From a virus, in the IMG/VR virus record IMGVR_UViG_3300028392_000060, positions 1-64,000 of that record: a DNA stretch of 64,000 nt; one strand, written 5' to 3'. The translations under genes were made by a program, and so were the position numbers. How positions within the stretch are numbered: position 1 is the stretch's first letter; every line of letters starts with the position of its first letter. Under the pieces are notes generated by a model. The model worked only from the letters and a program-made list of their open reading frames with translations. It had not been told where the DNA came from and searched no databases. Below are positions 37,735 through 47,199 of the stretch, piece by piece.

Positions 37735-38349
37735 ATGGCTTTAAACAAGCTACAACATCAATATACTGAACCCTTTAAAGTATCTGCATTAAATGTTGAC
37801 AGTAATTTAAACGTTGGCGGAATTGTAAATGCTTCTAATTTTACAATAAATGGTAAACCATTAAGTGTTGATCTATCTGGAGTAATTAATAATAGTCTTA
37901 CAACCACTACTGGAGATTTAATTTATGCTTCTTCAGCTAATACCCCCGCTCGTTTAGGAATTGGTTCTACAAATCAAGTTCTTACAGTAGTAGGTGGCGT
38001 ACCAGCATGGGCCGCAGCAACTGGAGGCGGGGCAACAACCACTACATTTACTTTATCTTCAAATACAATTACAACTGTAGAAACTGTAGCATTATCTACA
38101 TTTACCACAATTGAATATACATTATCAATTAAACAAGGAACAAAAATAAGAAGTTCTAAGATATATGTACAAACTGATGGATCAAGCAATGTTGATTATG
38201 TAGAATATGCAGTAATGTCAACTGGAGGAACAATGACGGGAATTTCAATAGTTTCCGCCCTATCTAGCACAAATATGATTTTACAAGCAACAATAACAGA
38301 TGCTGCTTCAACAAATGCTACAATTAAATATCAAAAAGTGACAATATAA
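37735..38349 (+). CDS. tail fibre-related protein
   Basis: 204 residues. N-terminal shaft-like segment (N-V-D-S-N-L-N-V-G-G-I-V-N-A-S-N-F-T), then A-R-L-G-I-G-S-T-N-Q-V-L-T-V-V-G-G, common in phage fibres, then a beta C-terminus. Ends one base before the first propeller gene. Confidence 0.68.
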   Translation: MALNKLQHQYTEPFKVSALNVDSNLNVGGIVNASNFTINGKPLSVDLSGVINNSLTTTTGDLIYASSANTPARLGIGSTNQVLTVVGGVPAWAAATGGGATTTTFTLSSNTITTVETVALSTFTTIEYTLSIKQGTKIRSSKIYVQTDGSSNVDYVEYAVMSTGGTMTGISIVSALSSTNMILQATITDAASTNATIKYQKVTI

Positions 38350-38350
38350 A

Positions 38351-40573
38351 ATGGCAATTCAACCATTTGAAATTACAGGCAATTTAACAGTAGATGGAAA
38401 TTATAAAAACCCTGTTGTAACTAATCCATTATTTGTTGCAGTATCAAACTCAACAACAGCCGTATCATCAACAGATAGCATAACCTGGACGTTACGTACT
38501 ATGCCATCATCTGCAAATTGGAGTTCAATAACCTATGGCAATGGAGTATTTGTTGCAATAGCAGGATCTCCATCAACCTCAGCAGCCTCATCAATTGATG
38601 GAATAACATGGTCTTTAAGAACTATGCCGTCATCTGCAAATTGGATAGCAGTAACTTATGGCAATGGAGTATTTGCTGCAGTAACATTTAGTTCATCATC
38701 AGCAGCCTCATCAACTGATGGCATTACTTGGTCTTTAAGAACTTTGCCAGTAGCTGCAGGTTGGCAATCAGTAACTTATGGCAATGGAGTATTTTTTGTA
38801 GTAGTATATGCCTCTACAACAGCAGCTTCATCAACTGATGGTATAACTTGGGCCTTACGTACTTTGCCATCATCTGCAGCATGGTATTCAGTAACTTACG
38901 GCAATGGAGTATTTGCTGCAGTAGCAAATAGCTCAAACTCAGCCGCCTCATCAACCAATGGCGTAACTTGGACATTACGCACTTTGCCAGTATCTGCAAC
39001 CTGGTATTCAGTAACTTATGGCAACGGAGTATTTGCTGCAGTAACAAACAGCTCAACAGCAGCAGCTTCATCAACTGATGGCATAACTTGGTCCTTACGT
39101 ACTTTGCCATCATCTCCAGCATGGTATTCAGTAACTTACGGCAATGGAGTATTTGCTGCAGTAGCAAATAGCTCAACAGCAGCAGCTTCATCAACCAATG
39201 GTATTACTTGGGCCTTACGTACTTTGCCATCAACTGCAACTTGGCAATCAGTAACCTATGGCATTTCAACTCAAATTAATTTAGTTCCTGCATCTACTTT
39301 AATCCCAAATAATCAAAATGTAACTTCTAACATTCAAACACAATTAAATGCATTAGCACCTTTAAATAACCCAACATTAACATCTGCAAGTTTAATATCA
39401 AGTAATTTACAAAGTAATGTATTTGCTGCAGTAGCACAATCCTCAACCTCAGCAGCTTCATCAACCGATGGTATAACATGGACTCTAAGAACTATGCCAT
39501 CATCTACAACTTGGATAGCAGTAACTTATGGCAATGGAGTATTTGCTGCAGTAGCATATAGCTCAACAGCAGCAGCTTCATCAACCGATGGTATTACTTG
39601 GGCCTTACGCACTTTGCCAGCATCTGCAATTTGGGTTTCAATATCTTATGGCAATGGAGTATTTGCTGCAGTAGCACAAAGCTCAACCTCAGCCGCCTCA
39701 TCAACCAATGGCGTAACTTGGACATTACGCACTTTGCCATCATCTGCAACTTGGCAATCATTAGCTTATGGCAATGGAGTATTTGTTGCAGTAGCACTTA
39801 GCACAACAGCAGCAGCTTCATCAACCGATGGTATTACTTGGGCCTTACGTACTCTGCCATCATCTACAGGTGCAGTAACTTATGGCAATGGAGTATTTGC
39901 TGCAGTATCAAATGGCACATCATCAGCAGCCTCATCAACTGATGGTATAACCTGGACGTTACGTACTATGCCATCAGCTACAGCATGGTTTTCAGTAACT
40001 TACGGCAACGGAGTATTTGCTGCAGTAGCAAATAGCTCAACAACAGCAGCCTCATCAACCAATGGCATAACATGGACTCTAAGAACTTTGCCAGTATCTG
40101 CAAATTGGTATTCAGTAACTTATGGCAATGGAGTATTTGCTGCAGTTGTACAAGGTTCAACTTCGGCAGCCTCATCAACTGATGGAATAACATGGTCTTT
40201 AAGAACTATGCCAGTATCTGTATTTTGGCAATCAGTAACTTCAGCACCAACCCAATTTTCAATAAATTCACAATCAATTCAAGGGCAATATGTAGGCCCA
40301 ATTACAACTCCAACATATACTGTAGGGCCATATGATAAATATATAACTATTAATACAACAGCAACGCATACTATAACCCTTCCCGCCCCAGGTTTATATC
40401 CAAATAGAGAAATAACAATAAAACAAATTGCTGCGTTTACTGTTGTTTCCGCATCTTCTAACGTAATTCCGCTTACATCAAATACGGCGGGAACTGCAAT
40501 ACTTTCTGGATTAGGTAAATTTGCAACATTAATATCTGACGGTTATAACTGGATAATAAGGGAATCTAATTAA
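38351..40573 (+). CDS. paired seven-bladed beta-propeller tail protein 1
   Basis: 740 residues. N-terminal F-E-I-T-G-N-L-T-V-D anchor; seven repeats of about 40 residues with S-T-D-G-I-T-W (Asp-box-like) and T-Y-G-N-G-V-F; a helical linker (L-V-P-A-S-T-L-I-P-N-N-Q-N-V-T) near residues 315-355; seven more repeats; then a C-terminal domain with T-I-T-L-P and R-E-I-T-I-K. Seven plus seven repeats imply two seven-bladed propellers. Likely carbohydrate or receptor binding (inference). Confidence 0.82.
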   Translation: MAIQPFEITGNLTVDGNYKNPVVTNPLFVAVSNSTTAVSSTDSITWTLRTMPSSANWSSITYGNGVFVAIAGSPSTSAASSIDGITWSLRTMPSSANWIAVTYGNGVFAAVTFSSSSAASSTDGITWSLRTLPVAAGWQSVTYGNGVFFVVVYASTTAASSTDGITWALRTLPSSAAWYSVTYGNGVFAAVANSSNSAASSTNGVTWTLRTLPVSATWYSVTYGNGVFAAVTNSSTAAASSTDGITWSLRTLPSSPAWYSVTYGNGVFAAVANSSTAAASSTNGITWALRTLPSTATWQSVTYGISTQINLVPASTLIPNNQNVTSNIQTQLNALAPLNNPTLTSASLISSNLQSNVFAAVAQSSTSAASSTDGITWTLRTMPSSTTWIAVTYGNGVFAAVAYSSTAAASSTDGITWALRTLPASAIWVSISYGNGVFAAVAQSSTSAASSTNGVTWTLRTLPSSATWQSLAYGNGVFVAVALSTTAAASSTDGITWALRTLPSSTGAVTYGNGVFAAVSNGTSSAASSTDGITWTLRTMPSATAWFSVTYGNGVFAAVANSSTTAASSTNGITWTLRTLPVSANWYSVTYGNGVFAAVVQGSTSAASSTDGITWSLRTMPVSVFWQSVTSAPTQFSINSQSIQGQYVGPITTPTYTVGPYDKYITINTTATHTITLPAPGLYPNREITIKQIAAFTVVSASSNVIPLTSNTAGTAILSGLGKFATLISDGYNWIIRESN

Positions 40574-43500
40574 TGGCTAATTTATCATTTGAAATTACAG
40601 GAGATATACAAGCAGATGCAAATTATAGATATCCTAGTCTACCCACTCCATTATTTGTTTCAGTAGCAAACGGCTCAACATCAGCAGCCTCATCAACCGA
40701 CGGCATAACATGGTCTTTGCAAACTTTGCCATCATCTGCATTTTGGGAATCATTAGCTTATGGCAATGGAGTATTTGTTTCAGCAGCAAATAACTCAACC
40801 ACAGCAGCCTCATCAACTGATGGCATTACATGGTCTTTAAGAACTTTGCCAGTATCTGCAAACTGGTTTTCATCAGCTTATGGCAATGGAGTATTTGCTG
40901 CAATAGCATATGGCACAACAGCAGCCGCCTCATCAACTAATGGTATTACATGGACTTTACGTACTATGCCATCATCTGCATTTTGGGAATCATTATCTTA
41001 TGGCAATGGAGTATTTGTTGCAGCAGCAAACAGCACAACCACAGCAGCCTCATCAACTGATGGCATTACTTGGTCTTTAAGAACTTTGCCAGTATCTGCA
41101 AATTGGCTTACAACAACTTATGGTAATGGAGTATTTATTGCAGCAGCAAACAGCTCAACATCAGCAGCCTCATCAACCGATGGTATTACATGGTCCTTAC
41201 GTACTTTGCCAACATTGGCATATTGGTATTCAATAACTTATGGCAATGGAGTATTTGTTGCAGCAGCAAACAGCACAACCACAGCAGCCTCATCAACTGA
41301 TGGCATTACTTGGTCTTTAAGAACTTTGCCAGTAGCTGCAGCTTGGTCTTCAACAGCTTATGGCAATGGATTATTTATTGCAGTAGCACAAAGCTCAACA
41401 TCAGCTTCATCAACCAATGGTATTACTTGGAATCTACGCACTTTGCCATCAGATACAGGTTGGTATTCAGTAACTTATGGCACTCAACCTCCATTAATTG
41501 TCCCCGCATCTACTTTAATCCCAAATAATCAAAATGTTACATCAAATATTCAAACACAAATAAATCAATTAGCACCTTTAAATAACTCAACATTAACATC
41601 TGCAAGTTTAATATCAAGTAATTTACAAAGTAATGTATTTGCTGCAGTAGCATATAGCTCAACATCAGCAGCAACATCAACTGATGGTATAACTTGGACT
41701 TTACGTACTTTGCCATCATCTGCAAACTGGCAAGCAATAACTTATGGCAATGGAGTATTTGCTGCAGTAGCAACAACATCATCAACTACAGCAACCTCAT
41801 CAACTGATGGTATAACTTGGACTTTAAGAACTTTGTCATCATCTGCATATTGGCAATCATTAGCTTATGGCAATGGAGTATTTGTTGCAATATCAAACTC
41901 AACAACAGCCGTATCATCAACAGATGGCATAACTTGGACTACAAGAACTTTTCCATCATCTGCAAACTGGCAAGCAATAACTTATGGCAATGGAGTATTT
42001 GCTGCAGTAGCAAATGGCATAACAACAGCAGCCTCATCAACTGATGGTATTACTTGGTCTTTAAGAACTTTGCCAGTAGCTGGAAACTGGTATTTAATAA
42101 CTTACGGCAATGGAGTATTTGCTGCAGTAGTAAGTAGCTCAACCACAGCAGCCTCATCAACTGATGGAATAACATGGGCTTTAAGAACTTTACCAGTATC
42201 TACACTTTGGTATTCAATAACTTATGGCAATGGAGTATTTGCTGCAGTAGCAGGTAGCACAACCACAGCAGCCTCATCAACCGATGGCATAACATGGTCT
42301 TTAAGAACTATGCCAGCATCTGCAACTTGGGGTTCAATAACTTACGGTAATGGAGTATTTGTTGCAGCAGGATATAACTCAACCACAGCAGCCTCATCAA
42401 CCAATGGAATAACTTGGTCTTTAAGAACTTTGCCATCATCTGCAGCATGGCAATCAGTAACTTCAGCACCAACCCAATCTTCAATAAATTCACAATCAAT
42501 TCAAGGGCAAACAATTCAATATGTATCAACCAATACATATGTTGTAGGATTATATGATAAAAGTATAACATTTAATGGAACCGCAACATGTACAGTAACT
42601 TTACCAATTGCAGGACAATATCCAGGAAGAGAAATACATTTAAAAACAATTGCTGCATTTACTGTGATTTCTGCTTCTTCTAACGTATTCCCGCTCGCAA
42701 CAAATACGGCGGGAACTGCAATATTATCAGCAACAGCAGGAAAATATGCTAAATTAGTATCAGATGGATATTTCTGGGTTATAATGGAGGCTAACTAATA
42801 TGGCTAATTTACCTTTTGAAATTACATCAGATATAGCAGTAGATGGAAGTTATATTGATCCTACAGGAACTGTTTTAGTTCCCGCATCTACATTAATTAC
42901 AAATAATCAAAATGTAACTTCAAATATTCAAACACAAATAAATGGATTAGCAACTTTAAATAATACAACATTAACATCCGCAAATTTAATATCAAGTAAT
43001 TTACAAAGTAATGTATTTGTTGCAGTAGCACAAAGCTCAACAACAGCAGCCTCATCAACCGATGGTATTACATGGACGCTACGTACTTTGCCAGTATTTG
43101 CAAGTTGGTATTCAGTAACCTACGGCAATGGAGTATTTGCTGCAACAACAATTACCTCAACCTCAGCAGCTTCATCAACTGATGGCATAACTTGGTCCTT
43201 AAGAACTTTGCCAGTATCTGCAGCTTGGTATTCAGTAACCTATGGCAATGGATTATTTGCTGCAATATCAGGTAACTCATCAGCAGCTTCATCAACTGAT
43301 GGCATAACTTGGTCCTTAAGAACTTTGCCAGCAGCTTTAGGTTGGAATTCAGTAACTTATGGCAATGGAGTATTTGCTGTAGTTGTAATAGATTCAATTT
43401 CGGCAGCCTCATCAACTGATGGCATAACATGGACGCTACGCACTTTGCCAGCATCTGCAATTTGGACTTCAATAACTTATGGCAACGGAGTATTTGCTGC

Positions 43501-44820
43501 AGTAGCACAAAGCTCAACATCAGCAGCTTCATCAACTGATGGCATAACATGGACGCTACGCACTTTGCCATCATCTGCAAGTTGGTTTTCAGTAATTTAT
43601 GGCAATGGAGTATTTGCTGCAGTAGCATATAGCTCAACCTCAGCAGCCTCATCAACTGATGGCATAACATGGACGCTACGCACTTTGCCAGCATTTGCAA
43701 CTTGGCAATCAGTATCTTATAGTAATGGAGTATTTGTTGCAATAGCACAAAGCTCAACAACAGCAGCCTCATCAACCGATGGCATTACATGGTCTTTAAG
43801 AACTTTGCCAGCAAATGCATTTTGGAATTCAGTAACTTCAGCACCAATTCAATCTTCAATAAATTCTCAATCAATTCAAGGGCAAGTTATTAATTCAATT
43901 ACAACTCCATCTTATACCGTAGGACCTTATGATAAATATATTATTTATAATAGTTCAAACCTTAGTTCTACTGGAATATTTGCTGCAGTATCACAAGTCT
44001 CATCAACAACAGCAGCTTCATCAACTGATGGCATAACATGGACTTTAAGAACTTTGCCAACAGCTGCAGGTTGGTATGCAATATCTGCAGGAAATGGAGT
44101 ATTTATTGCATTAGGATCTAGTACAACCACAGCAGCCTCATCCTTCAACGGCACAACTTGGACTTTAAGAACTTTGCCAGTATCTACAAACTGGAAAAAT
44201 TCAATTTATGGTAATGGATTATTTGTTGCGCCATCATTTGGTAACTCAACAACAGCAGTTTCATCAACTGATGGTATAACTTGGTCACTACGCACTATGC
44301 CAGCAGCACTAAACTGGTCTTCAATAACTTATGGTAATGGAGTATTTGCTGCAGTATCAAGCAACAACATCACAACAGCAGCCTCATCAACCGATGGCAT
44401 AACATGGACTTTAACAACTTTACCAGTATCTGGCCTCTGGAGCTTAGCAACTTATGGTAATGGATTATTTGTTGCAGTAGCACAAAGCTCAACAACAGCA
44501 GCCTCATCAACTGATGGCATAACTTGGGCCTTACGTACTCTGCCAACAAATGCAATTTGGACATCAGCAGCTTATGGCAATGGAGTATTTGTTGTAGGAG
44601 GTGGAGCAAGTGGAACAACATCAACAGATGGAGTTACTTGGACTTTAAGAACTTTGGGTTTTATTTCACAGTCATTATCTTATGCCAATGGAATATTTGT
44701 TGGAATAGAATATAACTCAACAACAGCAGCCTCATCAACCAATGGCATAACATGGACTTTAAGAACTTTGCCAACATTGGCATATTGGACTGGAGTATCT
44801 TACGGCAACGGAATACTTGA
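38430..44820 (+). repeat. array of 42 Asp-box-like coding repeats across three genes
   Basis: Units of about 120-123 bp encode S-S-T-D-G-I-T-W, R-T-L-P, W and Y-G-N-G-V-F. They occur in six groups of seven (two per gene), separated by linkers. Neighbouring units are nearly identical at DNA level, so recombination between units or genes is likely. Confidence 0.85.
40573..42798 (+). CDS. paired seven-bladed beta-propeller tail protein 2
   Basis: 741 residues, paralogue of the previous gene with the same order: N-terminal anchor (F-E-I-T-G-D-I), seven repeats, linker with L-I-P-N-N-Q-N-V-T-S-N-I-Q, seven repeats, C-terminal domain (T-V-T-L-P, R-E-I-H-L-K). Start overlaps the upstream stop (TAATG). 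Confidence 0.82.
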   Translation: MANLSFEITGDIQADANYRYPSLPTPLFVSVANGSTSAASSTDGITWSLQTLPSSAFWESLAYGNGVFVSAANNSTTAASSTDGITWSLRTLPVSANWFSSAYGNGVFAAIAYGTTAAASSTNGITWTLRTMPSSAFWESLSYGNGVFVAAANSTTTAASSTDGITWSLRTLPVSANWLTTTYGNGVFIAAANSSTSAASSTDGITWSLRTLPTLAYWYSITYGNGVFVAAANSTTTAASSTDGITWSLRTLPVAAAWSSTAYGNGLFIAVAQSSTSASSTNGITWNLRTLPSDTGWYSVTYGTQPPLIVPASTLIPNNQNVTSNIQTQINQLAPLNNSTLTSASLISSNLQSNVFAAVAYSSTSAATSTDGITWTLRTLPSSANWQAITYGNGVFAAVATTSSTTATSSTDGITWTLRTLSSSAYWQSLAYGNGVFVAISNSTTAVSSTDGITWTTRTFPSSANWQAITYGNGVFAAVANGITTAASSTDGITWSLRTLPVAGNWYLITYGNGVFAAVVSSSTTAASSTDGITWALRTLPVSTLWYSITYGNGVFAAVAGSTTTAASSTDGITWSLRTMPASATWGSITYGNGVFVAAGYNSTTAASSTNGITWSLRTLPSSAAWQSVTSAPTQSSINSQSIQGQTIQYVSTNTYVVGLYDKSITFNGTATCTVTLPIAGQYPGREIHLKTIAAFTVISASSNVFPLATNTAGTAILSATAGKYAKLVSDGYFWVIMEAN

Positions 44821-45028
44821 TGCAACAATAACTCTTCCAAATGCTGGTATATACCCAGGTCGGGAAATTACAATAAAATCTTTAGGCAATGGCAGTATAA
44901 ATTCAAATTCTTCTAACGTAATTCCGCTTACATCAAATACGGCGGGAACTGCAATACTTTCTGGTGCAGGTAAGTTTGCCAGATTAGTTAGTGATGGATA
45001 CAATTGGGTAATTGTCAGATCAAATTAA
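42800..45028 (+). CDS. rearranged paired-propeller tail protein 3
   Basis: 742 residues. It has the same anchor, but goes straight to the linker; the first seven repeats correspond to the second propeller of the paralogues. The second seven-repeat group interrupts the C-terminal domain, between Y-D-K-Y-I-I and A-T-I-T-L-P. The modules are thus shuffled but the 7+7 count is kept. Repeat 2 of this group has S-F-N-G-T-T-W instead of the Asp-box. Confidence 0.82.
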   Translation: MANLPFEITSDIAVDGSYIDPTGTVLVPASTLITNNQNVTSNIQTQINGLATLNNTTLTSANLISSNLQSNVFVAVAQSSTTAASSTDGITWTLRTLPVFASWYSVTYGNGVFAATTITSTSAASSTDGITWSLRTLPVSAAWYSVTYGNGLFAAISGNSSAASSTDGITWSLRTLPAALGWNSVTYGNGVFAVVVIDSISAASSTDGITWTLRTLPASAIWTSITYGNGVFAAVAQSSTSAASSTDGITWTLRTLPSSASWFSVIYGNGVFAAVAYSSTSAASSTDGITWTLRTLPAFATWQSVSYSNGVFVAIAQSSTTAASSTDGITWSLRTLPANAFWNSVTSAPIQSSINSQSIQGQVINSITTPSYTVGPYDKYIIYNSSNLSSTGIFAAVSQVSSTTAASSTDGITWTLRTLPTAAGWYAISAGNGVFIALGSSTTTAASSFNGTTWTLRTLPVSTNWKNSIYGNGLFVAPSFGNSTTAVSSTDGITWSLRTMPAALNWSSITYGNGVFAAVSSNNITTAASSTDGITWTLTTLPVSGLWSLATYGNGLFVAVAQSSTTAASSTDGITWALRTLPTNAIWTSAAYGNGVFVVGGGASGTTSTDGVTWTLRTLGFISQSLSYANGIFVGIEYNSTTAASSTNGITWTLRTLPTLAYWTGVSYGNGILDATITLPNAGIYPGREITIKSLGNGSINSNSSNVIPLTSNTAGTAILSGAGKFARLVSDGYNWVIVRSN

Positions 45029-45040
45029 ATATGCTACAAT
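45012..45040 (+). promoter_or_regulatory. rightward promoter
   Basis: TTGTCA, 17 bp, TACAAT; overlaps the end of the third propeller gene and precedes the 45065 gene. Confidence 0.55.
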
Positions 45041-45064
45041 ATACTAAACAACAAGGAGAAATAA

Positions 45065-45358
45065 ATGTCAGCAAGATATGAAATAGAAGAAGGAACAAAT
45101 GCAGTAATGGTATTTTATGGGGAGTCCCCGCAACCTTCTCTTTATCAACCAAATTGGCCAGGAGGGGATCCTTGGGCAGATATTGCAGAAGCAGAAACAT
45201 GGGCAAAACTTTATATTGCATCAGTTACAGATGAGTCTGCTCCATACGCACCAAATCATCCAGGGGAAGAAGGCGCACCAAAGCCAACTCCAGAAGAAAT
45301 TGCTGCAATGCAAGCCGAAATTGAAGCTCGTAAAAATCCTGCCCTTCCAAATGCTTAA
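45065..45358 (+). CDS. hypothetical acidic protein
   Basis: 97 residues, Pro/Glu-rich: P-N-W-P-G-G-D-P-W, then P-T-P-E-E-I-A-A-M-Q-A-E-I-E. Strong SD AAGGAGAAA. Similar short proteins follow fibre genes in some phages and may be assembly helpers; not proven. Confidence 0.6.
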   Translation: MSARYEIEEGTNAVMVFYGESPQPSLYQPNWPGGDPWADIAEAETWAKLYIASVTDESAPYAPNHPGEEGAPKPTPEEIAAMQAEIEARKNPALPNA

Positions 45359-45385
45359 ATAGTTTTAATTAAACAAAGGATTTAA

Positions 45386-46051
45386 ATGGAACACTATGAC
45401 GTGTTGATTGCAACACCTGGATCCGTGTTAGAAGCACAATATGTAAAAAGTTTAGTTTTAACATTAGCCGAATGTGATAAACGTGGCATTTCTTATAAAT
45501 GGCTTAATGCTTATTCTTCTTTAGTGCATCATGCACGGGAATTAACTGCATCGGGCGGTACTGGATTAGAATTAAATCCAGATCATAAAGGTCCTGTAGG
45601 AGATTCTGTAACATATAAAAAGATATTCTGGATAGATTCAGATATTGCATGGACACCAGAACAATTTTTTAAAATTTATGATTCTGAATATGATGTAATT
45701 GCAGGATGTTATTTGTTAGCAGATGGAATTACAACTACAATACATCCATGGGGTAATAATAATGGAATTCCCGTCAATGAAATTTTACAAATGAAAGAAC
45801 CTTTAAAAGTACAAAGTATAGGGTTTGGATTTGTTGCAATGAAATCAGGAGTATTTGAAAAATTACCAAGACCCTGGTTTAAACATTTTGATCAAGCAGT
45901 AATGACATCTATGGGAAATCAAATTGTAGATTCTATAGGTGAAGACATATCTTGGTGTATTAAAGCATATCAGGCAGGAATAAATATTTATTTTGATCCC
46001 GCCGTTCTAGTCAATCATATGAAGAAAATGGAAATTAAATGGCCGAAGTAA
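45386..46051 (+). CDS. GT-A glycosyltransferase
   Basis: 221 residues: D-V-L-I-A-T-P opening, F-W-I-D-S-D-I-A-W (the D-x-D metal site, near residue 78), V-I-A-G-C-Y-L-L and a late G-E-D-I-S-W-C acceptor motif (E-D-x-x-(F/W)-C). GT2-like fold. Placed next to fibre genes, so it may glycosylate fibres or host wall polymers. SD AAAGGA. Confidence 0.8.
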   Translation: MEHYDVLIATPGSVLEAQYVKSLVLTLAECDKRGISYKWLNAYSSLVHHARELTASGGTGLELNPDHKGPVGDSVTYKKIFWIDSDIAWTPEQFFKIYDSEYDVIAGCYLLADGITTTIHPWGNNNGIPVNEILQMKEPLKVQSIGFGFVAMKSGVFEKLPRPWFKHFDQAVMTSMGNQIVDSIGEDISWCIKAYQAGINIYFDPAVLVNHMKKMEIKWPK

Positions 46052-46752
46052 AAAAGAAAAGTATTTATATAGCAACACCAATGTATAACTCTACATGTAG
46101 TGGGTATTATGCAAGAAGTCTAACAGATTTAGTAATCACATTATTACAAAATGGACATGAAGTACATTTTCAAGATGTATACAATTCCAGTTTAATAACA
46201 GAAGCTAGAAATTTTCTTACAGAAGATTTCCTTAGAAAAGGCTATGATTATATGTTATTTATAGATGCAGATCAAGGTTTTAATCCTATGGGTGTATTAA
46301 AAATGATTGAAGAAGATGAAGATGTTATTGCTGGTGTAGTCCCGCTTAAAATTATAAATTGGGATGGTGTACTACAAGCATCAAGGCAAGGTAAAATAGA
46401 TTTACAAAATTATACAACTGCACATAATGTTGTTCCTTTAAATGATTTACAAGCAGACAGAAACAAAAAAATTGAAGTAAAATCAGCGGGGACAGGATTA
46501 CTTCTTATAAGTCGTAAAGTATTTGAAATTTTAAAACCCCTAGTAAAAACATATAAATTTTCAGGTACACCTTGTTTAAATCTTAATCAAGGAGATTCTA
46601 TTTCTAATTTTTGGGATTTGTACATTGATGATGATGGAAATAAATTTGGAGAAGATGTTAATTTTTGTAAACTTTGGCGGGGAACTGGCGGAAAAGTTTA
46701 TACAACATTTTGGCCACAAGCTACACACATAGGAAATCACGTATATCGTTAA
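46039..46752 (+). CDS. GT-A glycosyltransferase, paralogue of 45386
   Basis: 237 residues: I-Y-I-A-T-P-M-Y-N, Y-M-L-F-I-D-A-D-Q-G-F (D-x-D near residue 77), V-I-A-G-V-V-P-L and G-E-D-V-N-F-C. Same motif order as its neighbour, overlapping it by 13 bases; a tandem pair adding two linkages is plausible. Confidence 0.8.
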   Translation: MAEVKKKSIYIATPMYNSTCSGYYARSLTDLVITLLQNGHEVHFQDVYNSSLITEARNFLTEDFLRKGYDYMLFIDADQGFNPMGVLKMIEEDEDVIAGVVPLKIINWDGVLQASRQGKIDLQNYTTAHNVVPLNDLQADRNKKIEVKSAGTGLLLISRKVFEILKPLVKTYKFSGTPCLNLNQGDSISNFWDLYIDDDGNKFGEDVNFCKLWRGTGGKVYTTFWPQATHIGNHVYR

Positions 46753-46844
46753 TGAATTTAGTTCAAAGATCTGTTGAAAAAGGTGGAAAATTAGCCTATA
46801 TATCAGTAAAAATGGCATTGAATTGTTCACTTTTTAAGAATTAG
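46752..46844 (+). CDS. 30-residue coupled peptide
   Basis: ATG overlaps the upstream TAA. M-N-L-V-Q-R-S-V-E-K-G-G-K-L-A-Y-I-S, mildly hydrophobic C-terminus. Small and weakly supported. Confidence 0.35.
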   Translation: MNLVQRSVEKGGKLAYISVKMALNCSLFKN

Positions 46845-46854
46845 ATGGTATTAT
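46826..46854 (+). promoter_or_regulatory. possible promoter abutting the 46861 start
   Basis: TTCACT, 17 bp, TATTAT; the ATG at 46861 coincides with the expected +1 and no SD is present, so leaderless translation is likely. Confidence 0.45.
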
Positions 46855-46860
46855 TGGCAT

Positions 46861-47199
46861 ATGAGCAAAATGAAAGTAACACCTATTGATGAGGTAAATT
46901 GGGGTCTATACGCCTGGATGATGCCAGATGAAACACTTGTTATGGATGAAGAAGGTGGATATTTAAGTATTCCTTCTATGAAAGGCGATATCCGTCAAAT
47001 AAAAAAACTTAAAGATGCAGCAAAGCACTACGGCTTAGAGGATGGTCATCCAGTATTTTTTGCGGGGCATAGACCAGTAGACAATGAAGAACTTGAAACG
47101 CAAAAACAAAGAATGGAATTGGGTCTTGTACCAGATGTTATGGACACTCCAGCAATGCTTGAATATTATAAAGAAATGAAAGAGATGAAAATTGGCTAA
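46861..47199 (+). CDS. hypothetical protein upstream of portal
   Basis: 112 residues: V-N-W-G-L-Y-A-W-M-M-P-D, then acidic helices. A short protein of this type often precedes the portal gene in actinophages, function unknown. Overlaps the portal start by 8 bases. Confidence 0.65.
   Translation: MSKMKVTPIDEVNWGLYAWMMPDETLVMDEEGGYLSIPSMKGDIRQIKKLKDAAKHYGLEDGHPVFFAGHRPVDNEELETQKQRMELGLVPDVMDTPAMLEYYKEMKEMKIG

Noticed and set aside
43152-43775. Long antisense frames across the propeller genes (Leu/Gln/His-rich)
   Set aside because: They are the reverse reading of repeated sense codons and repeat with the same period; no start signals.
38430-44820. CRISPR array
   Set aside because: The repeats are in-frame coding units of about 120 bp without unique spacers, and no cas gene is present.
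38351-45028. Diversity-generating retroelement acting on the repeats
   Set aside because: No reverse transcriptase or template repeat is visible, and variation between units is not adenine-biased by eye.
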